Positions 52,777 to 60,185 of a stretch of 64,000 bases of DNA are shown here, in pieces (the first letter of the stretch is position 1; every line of letters starts with the position of its first letter). The position numbers and the translations under genes are program-made. Source of the stretch: a virus. Where the stretch lies: positions 1 through 64,000 of the IMG/VR virus record IMGVR_UViG_3300008050_000036. The stretch is one strand, 5' to 3'. The notes beneath the pieces are model-generated. The model did not search any database, was not told the DNA's origin, and saw only the letters and a list, made by a program, of their open reading frames with translations.

Positions 52777-54518
52777 TTTTTACCCACCAAACCTATTTCT
52801 TGGGCGGCTGCTACATCACCGAAGCGATAAGCAGAAGTTTCTTCTTCACGAATTAAAGATTGGTCGCCGGGCGCAGTAGCAACTTCTTTGTTTGCTTGAC
52901 CTCCCCGTTTAGCCGCTGAACCTAATTCGGGAGTGGCTTTCTTCAATCCCTCTACAATTTTGAGCAATTTTTTCAAATCCCGCTTCAAAGCCAATATATC
53001 AGACCTGCTAAAGTTTTTCCAATCTTTAGCAGATATTTGCATATCTGCTCTTTTTTCAAGCATTTTGAGGGGGTCGCCCCCTAATGGGTCGCCTATAAGT
53101 GAACCACTTTCTTTGTTTTTTCCTTTGAAATGTGACAGTGAAGTGCCTTTACTGGATGATGGTTGAGAAGGCATTTTAGTGCCTTTGCCCCCCAAACCTA
53201 TTGTTTGAACTTTCATTGCATCAGTTAATCCCCCTGCTGCCCCACGGTGTCCCGTCATATGGCGTGGTAATGCCCCCGTTTGACGAGCCATTTTCTCATT
53301 AGCCAATTTGCGTTGATATGCTATTGGGTCACGGAGTCTAAGGGGGATTGCCTTTGACCGCGGGTTGCCCCCCATCATGCGCCGTGGGTGAACTTGCCGT
53401 TTTGTTTCACGCGATACATTTTGTTCAGCCGCACCAGCCCTTCTTGCAGTAATGCCTTTTATGTCACGGCTTCCTCTTTTTTTCTTATCTTTCATCTTAC
53501 GCTTACGCTTGCGCTTGCGCTTGGCTTTAGACTTTTTTTCTTCTTCATCAGATTCTTCATCGGAGTCATACCTCCGACCACGTGTTTTGCGTTTTCCTTT
53601 TACAATGTCACCAATGAATGGTGGGTCTGCCGAAGCGTTTTTCTGTTGCCAATTATTACTTGATTCCTTACTATTTCCAAAATCATAAATCCCTGCATCT
53701 AACTCATTGATTCGCCCAGTATCATCATAATTAGGGTCATCTACAAAATCATCAGGTAATTTGCTGGCGGCGGGAACAGCCGCATGTGCTGGTGTAAATG
53801 CAAGCCATTTAAGTTTGTCAAGAGGGGGTGCATCTTTCAATTTTTTATATGGTGCTAAATAATCATTAGCCAAATTAGTAAATTGTTCGGGGGAAGGCGC
53901 GCTACCCTGTTCTTCTAAAAAACGAGCAATCGTTTCACCATCAACTGCGCCTCCTACTACTGCGTTTTTATTACCATCACCTGCAATAAACCCCTGACCA
54001 AACCTCCGTGGGTTTTTATCATATTCTTCACGTAATCGCTCTATTATATGTTCTTCTAAAGGATTATCCTTAACAATAGACCAAGCATCTTCAAAGGCAT
54101 CATTACTACGCCCAAAAATCATCCCCGGTCCTTCTCTTGAAATAGGTCCTACATTAGCCCCTGTTGAAACACCAATACCCCTTAAATGCCCCATATCTAC
54201 CCCAAGACCACTTTCTAATAATTCGCTTTCGCCATTAGTCATTGGTGTATTATCAATAGTCGCCTCAATTTCTTCGGGGTCAAGACTAATGTGTGGTATG
54301 CCGCCTTCTAATTCTTTGAAGGCTCTTTCTTTACGTGCTTTAGGGTCCCGTTGCTCAATACTTTCATTTGAAGCGGCTTCACGGTTATGATGTGATAAAC
54401 CATCAGCATCTTCATTGGGGTTCACATCATAGTCACCGACCATTTCACGGGGATGAAAGCCCCCAGTGAACTCTTGGACCCTAAGTGTATCATCAACACC
54501 TCTTGGTGATTTAGGCAT
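52773..54518 (-). CDS. Highly charged protein with AFEDAWSIVK motif
   Basis: A 581-residue protein. The recurrent motif NDAFEDAWSIVKDNPLEE is at about residues 136-153. A middle stretch of acidic (DSDEESDEEEKK) and then very basic residues (AKRKRKRKRKMKDKKKRG, near 335-365) follows, then a region rich in R and G, and a C-terminal helical part (FSRSDILALKRDLKKLLKIV). There is no Cys cluster. The acidic/basic blocks suggest interaction with nucleic acid or with a charged partner, perhaps inside the capsid. Start ATG 54518 lies behind AGGAGTT. Function unknown. Confidence 0.55.
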   Translation of the reverse strand: MPKSPRGVDDTLRVQEFTGGFHPREMVGDYDVNPNEDADGLSHHNREAASNESIEQRDPKARKERAFKELEGGIPHISLDPEEIEATIDNTPMTNGESELLESGLGVDMGHLRGIGVSTGANVGPISREGPGMIFGRSNDAFEDAWSIVKDNPLEEHIIERLREEYDKNPRRFGQGFIAGDGNKNAVVGGAVDGETIARFLEEQGSAPSPEQFTNLANDYLAPYKKLKDAPPLDKLKWLAFTPAHAAVPAASKLPDDFVDDPNYDDTGRINELDAGIYDFGNSKESSNNWQQKNASADPPFIGDIVKGKRKTRGRRYDSDEESDEEEKKSKAKRKRKRKRKMKDKKKRGSRDIKGITARRAGAAEQNVSRETKRQVHPRRMMGGNPRSKAIPLRLRDPIAYQRKLANEKMARQTGALPRHMTGHRGAAGGLTDAMKVQTIGLGGKGTKMPSQPSSSKGTSLSHFKGKNKESGSLIGDPLGGDPLKMLEKRADMQISAKDWKNFSRSDILALKRDLKKLLKIVEGLKKATPELGSAAKRGGQANKEVATAPGDQSLIREEETSAYRFGDVAAAQEIGLVGKK

Positions 54519-54936
54519 GACGATAACTCCTTAAATCTTCATAAGCCAGTATTACCTTTTGTGGTAATGTCAAATACCATTCTGCTAATGACGGCATTTT
54601 ACCATATACTAAACCCAACGGTAAGAATGAAAGCACCAAATTAGAAAGTATTTTTTCAGATTCAAGAACTCCTACTTGTGGAGTCTTTTGTGCTAAATCG
54701 TGAAAAAGCATCCTAACAAGAGCAATACTACCAAAGGCAGATGAGGTCACTTCTTTTTCACACATTATACCAAAAGCCCCTGTTCCTATGGACCATTTAC
54801 TTACTACTGCTTCTAAAGCATCACAAAGATGGTAGGCTTCTTTTATTGAGCCGATTATCTCTTTACCGTGTAAAGCCACTTCATAATCGCTACCTTTGAG
54901 CATAAGCGAAAGAATAGATTGATATTTTTTTGACAT
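54511..54936 (-). CDS. Hypothetical helical protein
   Basis: A 141-residue protein with helical segments (HLCDALEAVVSKWSIGTGAF, LVRMLFHDLAQ, ILSNLVLSFLPLGLVYG). Mildly hydrophobic; no signal peptide, Cys cluster or recognised family. It lies between the tagged zinc-ribbon genes and the charged protein gene with an 8-bp overlap to the latter. No strong ribosome-binding site before ATG 54936 (GGGATTGAA). Confidence 0.5.
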   Translation of the reverse strand: MSKKYQSILSLMLKGSDYEVALHGKEIIGSIKEAYHLCDALEAVVSKWSIGTGAFGIMCEKEVTSSAFGSIALVRMLFHDLAQKTPQVGVLESEKILSNLVLSFLPLGLVYGKMPSLAEWYLTLPQKVILAYEDLRSYRHA

Positions 54937-54966
54937 TTCAATCCCTGCTTTGTAGTAGTCTACGAT

Positions 54967-55344
54967 TCAAAATATAACCCTTACACTATTCCCACAAAGG
55001 GGGCATTCATAATACGGTTCAACGCCTCCCGTTGCCTTTCTTGCCACTTTTTTCATTGGGTAATTGTGACAATTAGCGCAATCAACCTTGTTTGAATGTG
55101 GTCGTGGCATTTGAGCCATCAAGTGTTCTTGTTCATCTTCACCTTTCAGCACAGACCAGCCTATGCGGGATGCTCGGTCATTTGACTTCTTTTTATCAGA
55201 ATCAAACGCCAATTTATCTTTATGGTGTTCACCTTGCTCAAAATCTCGGTCACGGTTTGCTGTATCGGTTTCATCTTTACAAGTAGGGCAAAGGCCGCTT
55301 TCACACTCCCTACATTCTTCATTACAATCTTCACATTTAGCCAT
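54967..55344 (-). CDS. Zinc-ribbon protein with SRIGWSVLK motif (cluster member 4)
   Basis: A 125-residue protein. It has an N-terminal Cys cluster (C4, C7, C11, C14, C19, C22: CEDC, CREC, CPTC), then a charged region, the shared motif RASRIGWSVLKGE (residues 57-69), and a C-terminal zinc ribbon (CANC and CPLC). It contains the DNA repeat shared with its three neighbours and starts at ATG 55344 behind GAGAGGGATTGAAG, three bases after the previous stop. Function unknown; the Cys clusters suggest two metal sites around the motif. Confidence 0.65.
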   Translation of the reverse strand: MAKCEDCNEECRECESGLCPTCKDETDTANRDRDFEQGEHHKDKLAFDSDKKKSNDRASRIGWSVLKGEDEQEHLMAQMPRPHSNKVDCANCHNYPMKKVARKATGGVEPYYECPLCGNSVRVIF

Positions 55345-55346
55345 CT

Positions 55347-55487
55347 TCAATCCCTCTCCGTTGTTCCGCAAGTTCGGCATCTGCGTGTGCCATCTTTTCT
55401 TTCAACCATGCGTTTATTATCACAGCATTGGTCTTTCACCACAGACCAACCTGTGCGGAATGCTCGGTCATTGGACTTTTCGGTCAT
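55347..55487 (-). CDS. Zinc-finger mini-protein with AFRTGWSVVK motif (cluster member 3)
   Basis: A 46-residue protein. MTEKSND is followed by RAFRTGWSVVKD (residues 8-19), then CC and CRTC, a possible zinc knuckle, with the end TTERD. ATG 55487 overlaps the stop of the upstream mini-gene (ATGA). Nearly the smallest protein that still holds motif plus knuckle, so it shows the minimal unit. No other function visible. Confidence 0.65.
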   Translation of the reverse strand: MTEKSNDRAFRTGWSVVKDQCCDNKRMVERKDGTRRCRTCGTTERD

Positions 55488-55627
55488 AGAATACCCCCCC
55501 AACAATCGTCACCGCAACATTCAGAACACATCCCACATTCTAAACAAGAAGCATCTTCATCACAATCAGGACATTTTCTCGCTTTTGCTTTCACCACAGC
55601 CCAACCTATGCGGAATGCTTCACCCAT
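55484..55627 (-). CDS. Cys-rich mini-protein with AFRIGWAVVK motif (cluster member 2)
   Basis: A 47-residue protein: the motif EAFRIGWAVVKAKARK is near the N-terminus (residues 3-18), followed by eight Cys (CPDC, CLEC, CSECC, C) ending GDDCWGGIL. ATG 55627 follows TGCTTGAAG, two bases after the upstream gene's stop. The Cys-rich C-terminus could bind two metal ions. Probably translated from the same message as its neighbours. Confidence 0.65.
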   Translation of the reverse strand: MGEAFRIGWAVVKAKARKCPDCDEDASCLECGMCSECCGDDCWGGIL

Positions 55628-55629
55628 CT

Positions 55630-55911
55630 TCAAGCACCCCCTTTTGGTATGCAATCAGGATTAGCACAAGCACGATTTCTGCTCGGCCCTTGTGGTAATC
55701 CACATCTATTACAATTCCATGTCCCTACCTTTCCTTTTCCTGTTTTGGGGTCTGTTCCGTGAGGATGACCTTTCACCACAGCCCAACCTGTGCGGAATGC
55801 TTTGCTAACATCACACTTCGGGCAATAAGATTCAGAAATACCACCGACACCACCCCCTCTATGGGTTTGGGTCATTGGCCCTTTACATTTTCTGCACACC
55901 TTTTCACCCAT
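55630..55911 (-). CDS. Zinc-ribbon protein with AFRTGWAVVK motif (cluster member 1)
   Basis: A 93-residue protein starting MGEKVCRKC. It has a first ribbon of CRKC (C6, C9) and CPKC (C30, C33), then KAFRTGWAVVKGHPHG (residues 38-51), then a second Cys group (CNRC at 67-70 and CANPDC at 82-87). So the motif sits between two metal-binding units. ATG 55911 is chosen because it overlaps the stop of the gene before it; a longer upstream reading frame to 56019 has no ribosome-binding site. Function unknown. Confidence 0.65.
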   Translation of the reverse strand: MGEKVCRKCKGPMTQTHRGGGVGGISESYCPKCDVSKAFRTGWAVVKGHPHGTDPKTGKGKVGTWNCNRCGLPQGPSRNRACANPDCIPKGGA

Positions 55912-56614
55912 CTTCAAGCACCCCCGCATCAGCCAAAGCCTTACGCATAACTCGCCATTCATCAGGCGATTTCTCGGAGAAATGGGCTTGAATAACCGTA
56001 AGAACTGATACTTGTTCATTAGAACCTATACTTTCAGCCTTTTCGATGTATTCGGCAATATCTGTTAATGTATCGCGTATTTCGCGGTGCATTTTTACGG
56101 CGGTGTCTAATCCTCTATAATCCAGTATGCCTTCGTCATTTCTTTCTTCTTCAAGCATACTTACATGAGAATTGAATAAAGAATTGAGGCGTTGGAGGTT
56201 ATTTTCGGTTTGTATCATAGCCCCTCGCACACTACTCAAAGCGGCTGGCAATACCTCCATTTCCACTTGCCGTTGGATAATGGGTGCTGTGTGCATTTCA
56301 ATGTGGTGTTCTACATTACTTGAGGTCATTTCCAAATCAAGTGCCATATCAGCAGCACTAACCAAACCATTCATTACGGCTTCCTCAATGTTAGCCCTTT
56401 CAGGGTGTGTGCATAAAGGGCATTGTGAATTACTATTATTATGATATTCACCGGAATGTCGCCTCATATGACGGTGAGCAGTGCCTTCTGCCCATATTTT
56501 ATTAGCATCTAAATCAACTACATCTAAAACACCAGTGCGTATGCGTTCTTCGTAGCCATCCCGTTCAGGGTGCATACAAAAGGGACAATTGCGCCTTGTC
56601 TTACGACCTACCAT
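55904..56614 (-). CDS. Protein with two Cys/His repeats, possible small terminase subunit
   Basis: A 236-residue protein with two tandem copies of a zinc-binding unit: CPFCMHPERDGYEERI...HRHMRRH and CPLCTHPERANIEEAV...VEHHIEMH. Each has CxxC plus two histidines, with a helix between, like the zinc-containing HTH regions of phage small terminase-like proteins. A coiled coil follows (NNLQRLNSLFNSHVSMLEEE, MHREIRDTLTDIAEYIEK). Such DNA-binding N-terminus plus oligomerising helices fits a small terminase, but the large subunit lies 7 kb away. ATG 56614 follows no clear ribosome-binding site. Confidence 0.45.
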   Translation of the reverse strand: MVGRKTRRNCPFCMHPERDGYEERIRTGVLDVVDLDANKIWAEGTAHRHMRRHSGEYHNNSNSQCPLCTHPERANIEEAVMNGLVSAADMALDLEMTSSNVEHHIEMHTAPIIQRQVEMEVLPAALSSVRGAMIQTENNLQRLNSLFNSHVSMLEEERNDEGILDYRGLDTAVKMHREIRDTLTDIAEYIEKAESIGSNEQVSVLTVIQAHFSEKSPDEWRVMRKALADAGVLEDG

Positions 56615-56652
56615 TATTTAAGCGCATACCGTTGCACTTTAAGGCTCTTATG

Positions 56653-56850
56653 CTATTTTTTGGTATGAACATTACAAAATTGACCGTTCCCCATCTTACC
56701 ATTCCTACACCTTTTACCACTTTTAGTAATCGCTACGCAAACCGTTGGTGTTTCGTCATCAACTACTGGTGGTTGTATTTTAGGGGGTTCAATATACTGA
56801 ACTGGTTGATAGGCAGGGTATTGGTAATTGTTAATACCGAAAGGCGGCAA
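56653..56850 (-). CDS. Small zinc-binding protein with CxxxTxxGxxC...C..H motif
   Basis: A 65-residue protein: an N-terminal Pro/Tyr-rich stretch (PAYQPVQYIEPPKIQPP), then CVAITKSGKRC with NGQFCNVH, which is the pattern of the DUF5763-type small domain (C-x3-T-x2-G-x2-C ... C-x2-H) found in many viruses. The start is TTG 56850, since no ATG is available; the frame overlaps the end of the membrane protein gene by 20 bases. Role unknown. Confidence 0.55.
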   Translation of the reverse strand: MPPFGINNYQYPAYQPVQYIEPPKIQPPVVDDETPTVCVAITKSGKRCRNGKMGNGQFCNVHTKK

Positions 56851-57091
56851 ACTGCCGGACCGCCAGCGTAATAGTGAGTATTAAACCAAAAAACAAAGCC
56901 ATCATTTCACTTGTTCCTAAAGAGGGTCCTTTCCAAAGTAAAACGGTGAAGGTAAAGAGCATAAATGCAAGAATATAAATCATAGTAGCCCCTTCAACAA
57001 GCATTTTATTTGGGCTTAATAAATCAACAGTCGCACTCGACCAACTAATTTCCCCTTGAACGGCAGAATCATTTTTGTTATCATTTTTCAT
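56831..57091 (-). CDS. Small two-TM membrane protein
   Basis: An 86-residue protein with a polar N-terminus and two hydrophobic stretches, MIYILAFMLFTFTVLLW (about residues 37-53) and MALFFGLILTITLAVRQF (about 64-81). The small size, two membrane spans and a charged N-terminus resemble holin-like proteins. It could also be a membrane anchor for the nearby GTPase. Good GAGGTGA before ATG 57091. No lysis enzyme was recognised beside it. Confidence 0.55.
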   Translation of the reverse strand: MKNDNKNDSAVQGEISWSSATVDLLSPNKMLVEGATMIYILAFMLFTFTVLLWKGPSLGTSEMMALFFGLILTITLAVRQFAAFRY

Positions 57092-57100
57092 ATTTTCACC

Positions 57101-57775
57101 TCAAAGTATGGCTGCCCCTTTAGCGGCCATTCCTACACCTTGCCCTACCGTAGCACCAAAACCACCTTGTTGTTGCACTGCATTACCCATCATGCCCCCT
57201 ATTAAATTACCAAAGAAACCCGGTTGTTGTTGTGGATTCATTAACTGTTGTTGTAAAGCCCCTTGTTGGTGCGCTTGTAAAAACATTTGTTGTTGCTGTT
57301 GGTTGTTGTTTAATGTCTGTTGTGCAGAACTTTGCACTTTTTGTAATGTCAAAGCGAGGTTCTCAGGAGATAGTGTCGCTAAATTAGAAGGTAGGGAATT
57401 ACCATCTAATGTTATTTTACCGTCTGAATCAGTAATAAAACTCACACTCTTAAAGAACTCTTTAATTGAAAGCATCATTACTTCCCCTACTAAATCCATA
57501 ACCATAGCCATATTTTGACTCATCATAAATTGAGCCATTGGGTCATAGAGAGCAAGTAATTGAGCCGTAGCCACGATTGGGTCATTAGCGGCTTGTTGCA
57601 TCATGGGGTTTTGTGCTTGTTGCATCATACCAAGACCCCCCATACCACCTTGTTGCATTCCATAGCCGCCACCATAGCCTTGTTGCATTCCATAGCCATT
57701 CTGCTGCGCCGCTAAATTGGGCGCACCAAATTGTTGCGTTTCTTGTGTTTTATTTCCTCCAAAAAGCCAGCCCAT
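57101..57775 (-). CDS. Gln/Gly/Met-rich protein
   Basis: A 224-residue protein with a Q/G/M/Y-rich N-terminal third (QQGYGGGYGMQQGGMGG), a central helical core (PMAQFMMSQNMAMVMDLV, EVMMLSIKEFFKSVSFITD), a QQQQQ-rich segment and a hydrophobic Gly-rich end (FGNLIGGMMGNAVQQQG). Resembles prion-like or disordered proteins with a short ordered core. AGGTGAAAATA before ATG 57775. It lies next to the membrane proteins and GTPase; function unknown. Confidence 0.55.
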   Translation of the reverse strand: MGWLFGGNKTQETQQFGAPNLAAQQNGYGMQQGYGGGYGMQQGGMGGLGMMQQAQNPMMQQAANDPIVATAQLLALYDPMAQFMMSQNMAMVMDLVGEVMMLSIKEFFKSVSFITDSDGKITLDGNSLPSNLATLSPENLALTLQKVQSSAQQTLNNNQQQQQMFLQAHQQGALQQQLMNPQQQPGFFGNLIGGMMGNAVQQQGGFGATVGQGVGMAAKGAAIL

Positions 57776-57786
57776 ATTATTTTCAC

Positions 57787-58686
57787 CTACTGTTGTGTTG
57801 CTGCTAACATTTGTTGTGTTGCATCAACCGGAACCACGCCTGACATTTTTTGTTGTTGTTGCATCTGTTCCATTTGTAAAGCCCTCAAATCAAAAGTGAT
57901 TGTCACTAAATCAGCCACCCCTGATACGGGGTTCGGGTGTTGCGTGAGGGTCACACCCTTTGAGTATTGTGCGTCTTGTTGCACCATTTTGAAAAATTGT
58001 TCATATTTCGCTAAAGACTCAGGGGTTGAACGATTGCGTTTTTGACTTTTTATCATTCCGGGTATTTTCAAAAAGCGTGTTCCTTTAGATACGGGGCGGC
58101 TAAATCCTTCAGAAGCCAATTCCTGTTCTTCTATAACTACGCGTAAAGTGTGGTAAATGTGTAAATGTGCCGGACAAAGTGTGCTATTCATTTCATCCCC
58201 AAAATCCCCATGTGTGCGGGCGTGTGGTTTTTTGGCGTTCCCTGTTTCTGCATCAAACCAGTATATATCGCTTAAAGATAAGCCAGTGCGTTCATCACTA
58301 ATATGAGAGTAAGCATTGTCGCCTTCTAAAAATCGGCGCACATCAACGCCACAACACGCACATTCATGGGCGGCATTGTAGCGATATACTTTGAAAAAGC
58401 CCAAATTGAGGTTAGGTGGCCGTAAAACCTTTCTTAGAATCTTTATATTCTTTCTTCGGGCTTTAGCAGGGTTTTTGATGTTGGTTTTTAACTTAACTTC
58501 AACAGTGGGTATCATTTCTTCTTCCCCACTTACAATTCCCGTTGAGCCAGCCGAAGCCATTTCTGCCCTTTGTTGAGCCTTTAGCAATTCGTAGGCCACT
58601 CCTGTTTGTGTGGCTAAGACACGTAATTCATCATCGGTAGCACCCCGTAAGGATATGGCCCCGCCGCCCAAAAAATTAGGTATCAT
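57787..58686 (-). CDS. Hypothetical protein with Cys/His pocket and Gln-rich tail
   Basis: A 299-residue protein. A Lys/Arg-rich segment (IKNPAKARRKNIKILRK) is followed by a core with HECACCGVD and LCPAHLHIYH, which together could bind zinc. The tail is Gln/Met-rich (MEQMQQQQKMSGV, QQMLAATQQ). Start ATG 58686 follows GGGAGAGG. It shares the Q-rich tail style with the gene after it. No family recognised; the Cys/His pocket suggests DNA binding or structural zinc. Confidence 0.55.
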   Translation of the reverse strand: MIPNFLGGGAISLRGATDDELRVLATQTGVAYELLKAQQRAEMASAGSTGIVSGEEEMIPTVEVKLKTNIKNPAKARRKNIKILRKVLRPPNLNLGFFKVYRYNAAHECACCGVDVRRFLEGDNAYSHISDERTGLSLSDIYWFDAETGNAKKPHARTHGDFGDEMNSTLCPAHLHIYHTLRVVIEEQELASEGFSRPVSKGTRFLKIPGMIKSQKRNRSTPESLAKYEQFFKMVQQDAQYSKGVTLTQHPNPVSGVADLVTITFDLRALQMEQMQQQQKMSGVVPVDATQQMLAATQQ

Positions 58687-58737
58687 GTCCTCTCCCCTAT
58701 AATCCTGTCAAGGCTAACACTATGAAAAGACTTGCGG

Positions 58738-59463
58738 TTAAATCTTATCTATTGTATCTATTATTGCCCGTTCCACATTCAAACCATATTGGGCTGCAAT
58801 AGCCTCAACATTGGTTGGTATGGCTGCCCTTCGTAGTCGCCGTAATTCATTTTGAAAGGGCAAAACCATTTTGTGTTGGCGTTTTAGCCCTAAATCCCAC
58901 ATATGTTGGGCTTCATTATCCCACCACAAATCCATTTTATTGATTAACAGACATACTACCTTTGGTTTGTATTTTTTGGCCTTACGGCGCATTTTACGAC
59001 TAAACGTGCTTGGGTATTTTTTACCCACTATAATATCCACCAAATACTGAAAACCGGCTACCATTTCAGCCGCCACATAGGGAGATTGTAATATGCGTTC
59101 ATCAATCACATAAAATATAACTTGGCGGTCTTGGTCTATTATATCTTCGGCCCACATGTTCCAGTATTGGGTTTGACCCCCAATATCTGTTGAAGTAATA
59201 GGGATTCGCTCACCCTTCCACCGTATTTGTTTTTTAGAACCATGAGGCATTTTGAAAGCCCCATGCTTTACTGGGTGGCTGGTTCGCAATTGAAGGGGTA
59301 TTGGGTCAATATCACCCGGAACAGTCATATATTGGTCTAAAGTAGTCTTACCTGCAAGACTTGAACCATAAATACCAACTCTATACGGGCGCAATATCCT
59401 ATAAATCAAATTGGCTACTTGGGCCGTTCCCATTAGTATATGACCCGCGAATAACCATGACAT
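58738..59463 (-). CDS. Arf/Ras-like small GTPase
   Basis: Binds and hydrolyses GTP. G1 is GSSLAGKTT (residues 33-41), G3 is DIGGQ (93-97) followed by WNMWAEDI as in Arf and SR-beta, and G4 is NKMD (175-178). The hydrophobic strand VIFYVID before the second lobe and VVCLLINKMD are as in Ras-superfamily proteins. An N-terminal helix of about 24 residues precedes the fold, and a basic KMRRKAKKYK lies before the G4 strand. The G5 motif is not obvious. No GAP or GEF is visible. It sits between small membrane proteins, so membrane-associated regulation is a reasonable guess. A small GTPase in a tailed virus is uncommon. Confidence 0.8.
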   Translation of the reverse strand: MSWLFAGHILMGTAQVANLIYRILRPYRVGIYGSSLAGKTTLDQYMTVPGDIDPIPLQLRTSHPVKHGAFKMPHGSKKQIRWKGERIPITSTDIGGQTQYWNMWAEDIIDQDRQVIFYVIDERILQSPYVAAEMVAGFQYLVDIIVGKKYPSTFSRKMRRKAKKYKPKVVCLLINKMDLWWDNEAQHMWDLGLKRQHKMVLPFQNELRRLRRAAIPTNVEAIAAQYGLNVERAIIDTIDKI

Positions 59464-59469
59464 TCAATT

Positions 59470-59691
59470 TCACTTCCCCCTTAGCCAAGTCCATATACTT
59501 GTAGGGCTTATATCTAACCATAAATCCAATCCTAACTGAATAAAAAATGAAAGGCTAACACCACCCACAAACGCCAATACCACTTTAAGCGACCAAGCCG
59601 CCCTCTCCATGCGTCTATCATACGCATTTTCAGCAAGTATAGCCGACATTGCTTCTGCTTGCCTTTCCTGAGCAGTATTAAACGGCCACAC
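59470..59691 (-). CDS. Small single-TM protein
   Basis: A 73-residue protein beginning GTG 59691 (RBS GGTGGC seven bases upstream). The charged N-terminal half (ERQAEAMSAILAENAYDRRM) precedes one hydrophobic segment, VVLAFVGGVSLSFFIQLGL (about residues 37-55), and an amphipathic C-terminus with Trp. It lies next to the GTPase gene, with six bases between, and could be its membrane partner. No family recognised. Confidence 0.55.
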   Translation of the reverse strand: MWPFNTAQERQAEAMSAILAENAYDRRMERAAWSLKVVLAFVGGVSLSFFIQLGLDLWLDISPTSIWTWLRGK

Positions 59692-59703
59692 GATAAAGCC
59701 ACC

Positions 59704-60183
59704 TTAAACCTGTATAAGAGGGATTTCTTCATTAGGGGCTTCGGGTGAATCATCTTGAAAGGATGGTTGGGTTATAGGTAGGCCGAAAGTCTGCCCGTTG
59801 CCTGTCATTGGTTGTTGTTGATAATACTTCATTTGGCCCATTTGACTTTTGCGGGCGCGGCGTTCTTGGAGGCGTTCTTGGCCTCTTTGCCACTTATCGA
59901 AGCGGGCTTCTTGAGAGAACTCGGCTCGCATAGCCAAAGAATCACGAATACCTCCTACATGAAATAGCACCATAGCCACGCATAAGAAACCAAAAGTCAC
60001 TAATCCGTATTGTAATCCCATTTCGGCGGCACTTGCAGAAGGCAAATACCAATTCATATGTGATACCGATACCGCCACACCAGTTAAAAGTGATTGCCAA
60101 AGCAGCATAGCAATTAAGTTAATATCAATTCTGTTTTCATCCATTTTGGGGTAGGTCATTTGTCTTTGTGGTGCTTGCATCAT
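59704..60183 (-). CDS. Two-TM membrane protein with basic C-terminus
   Basis: A 159-residue protein with TM spans near residues 23-42 (INLIAMLLWQSLLTGVAVSV) and 58-79 (LQYGLVTFGFLCVAMVLFHV), then a long cytoplasmic-type basic coiled tail (DKWQRGQERLQERRARKSQ) and a Pro/Gln-rich end. ATG 60183 follows GGAGGATTAAAC. Second membrane protein beside the GTPase. Function unknown; a membrane scaffold or docking role is possible. Confidence 0.6.
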   Translation of the reverse strand: MMQAPQRQMTYPKMDENRIDINLIAMLLWQSLLTGVAVSVSHMNWYLPSASAAEMGLQYGLVTFGFLCVAMVLFHVGGIRDSLAMRAEFSQEARFDKWQRGQERLQERRARKSQMGQMKYYQQQPMTGNGQTFGLPITQPSFQDDSPEAPNEEIPLIQV

Positions 60184-60185
60184 GT

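Larger units (their letters stand above)
55139..55805. repeat. Dispersed 30-bp repeat within the four tagged zinc-ribbon genes
   Basis: Four copies of a sequence like TTCACCACAGCCCAACCT followed by (A/G)TGCGGAATGC occur at about 55145-55172, 55436-55463, 55591-55618 and 55773-55800. On the minus strand each encodes the AF/SRxGWxVxK motif. They are 75-90% identical in DNA, much more than the rest of the genes, so the region arose by repeated duplication of a small gene or by selection on the motif. Confidence 0.65.
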
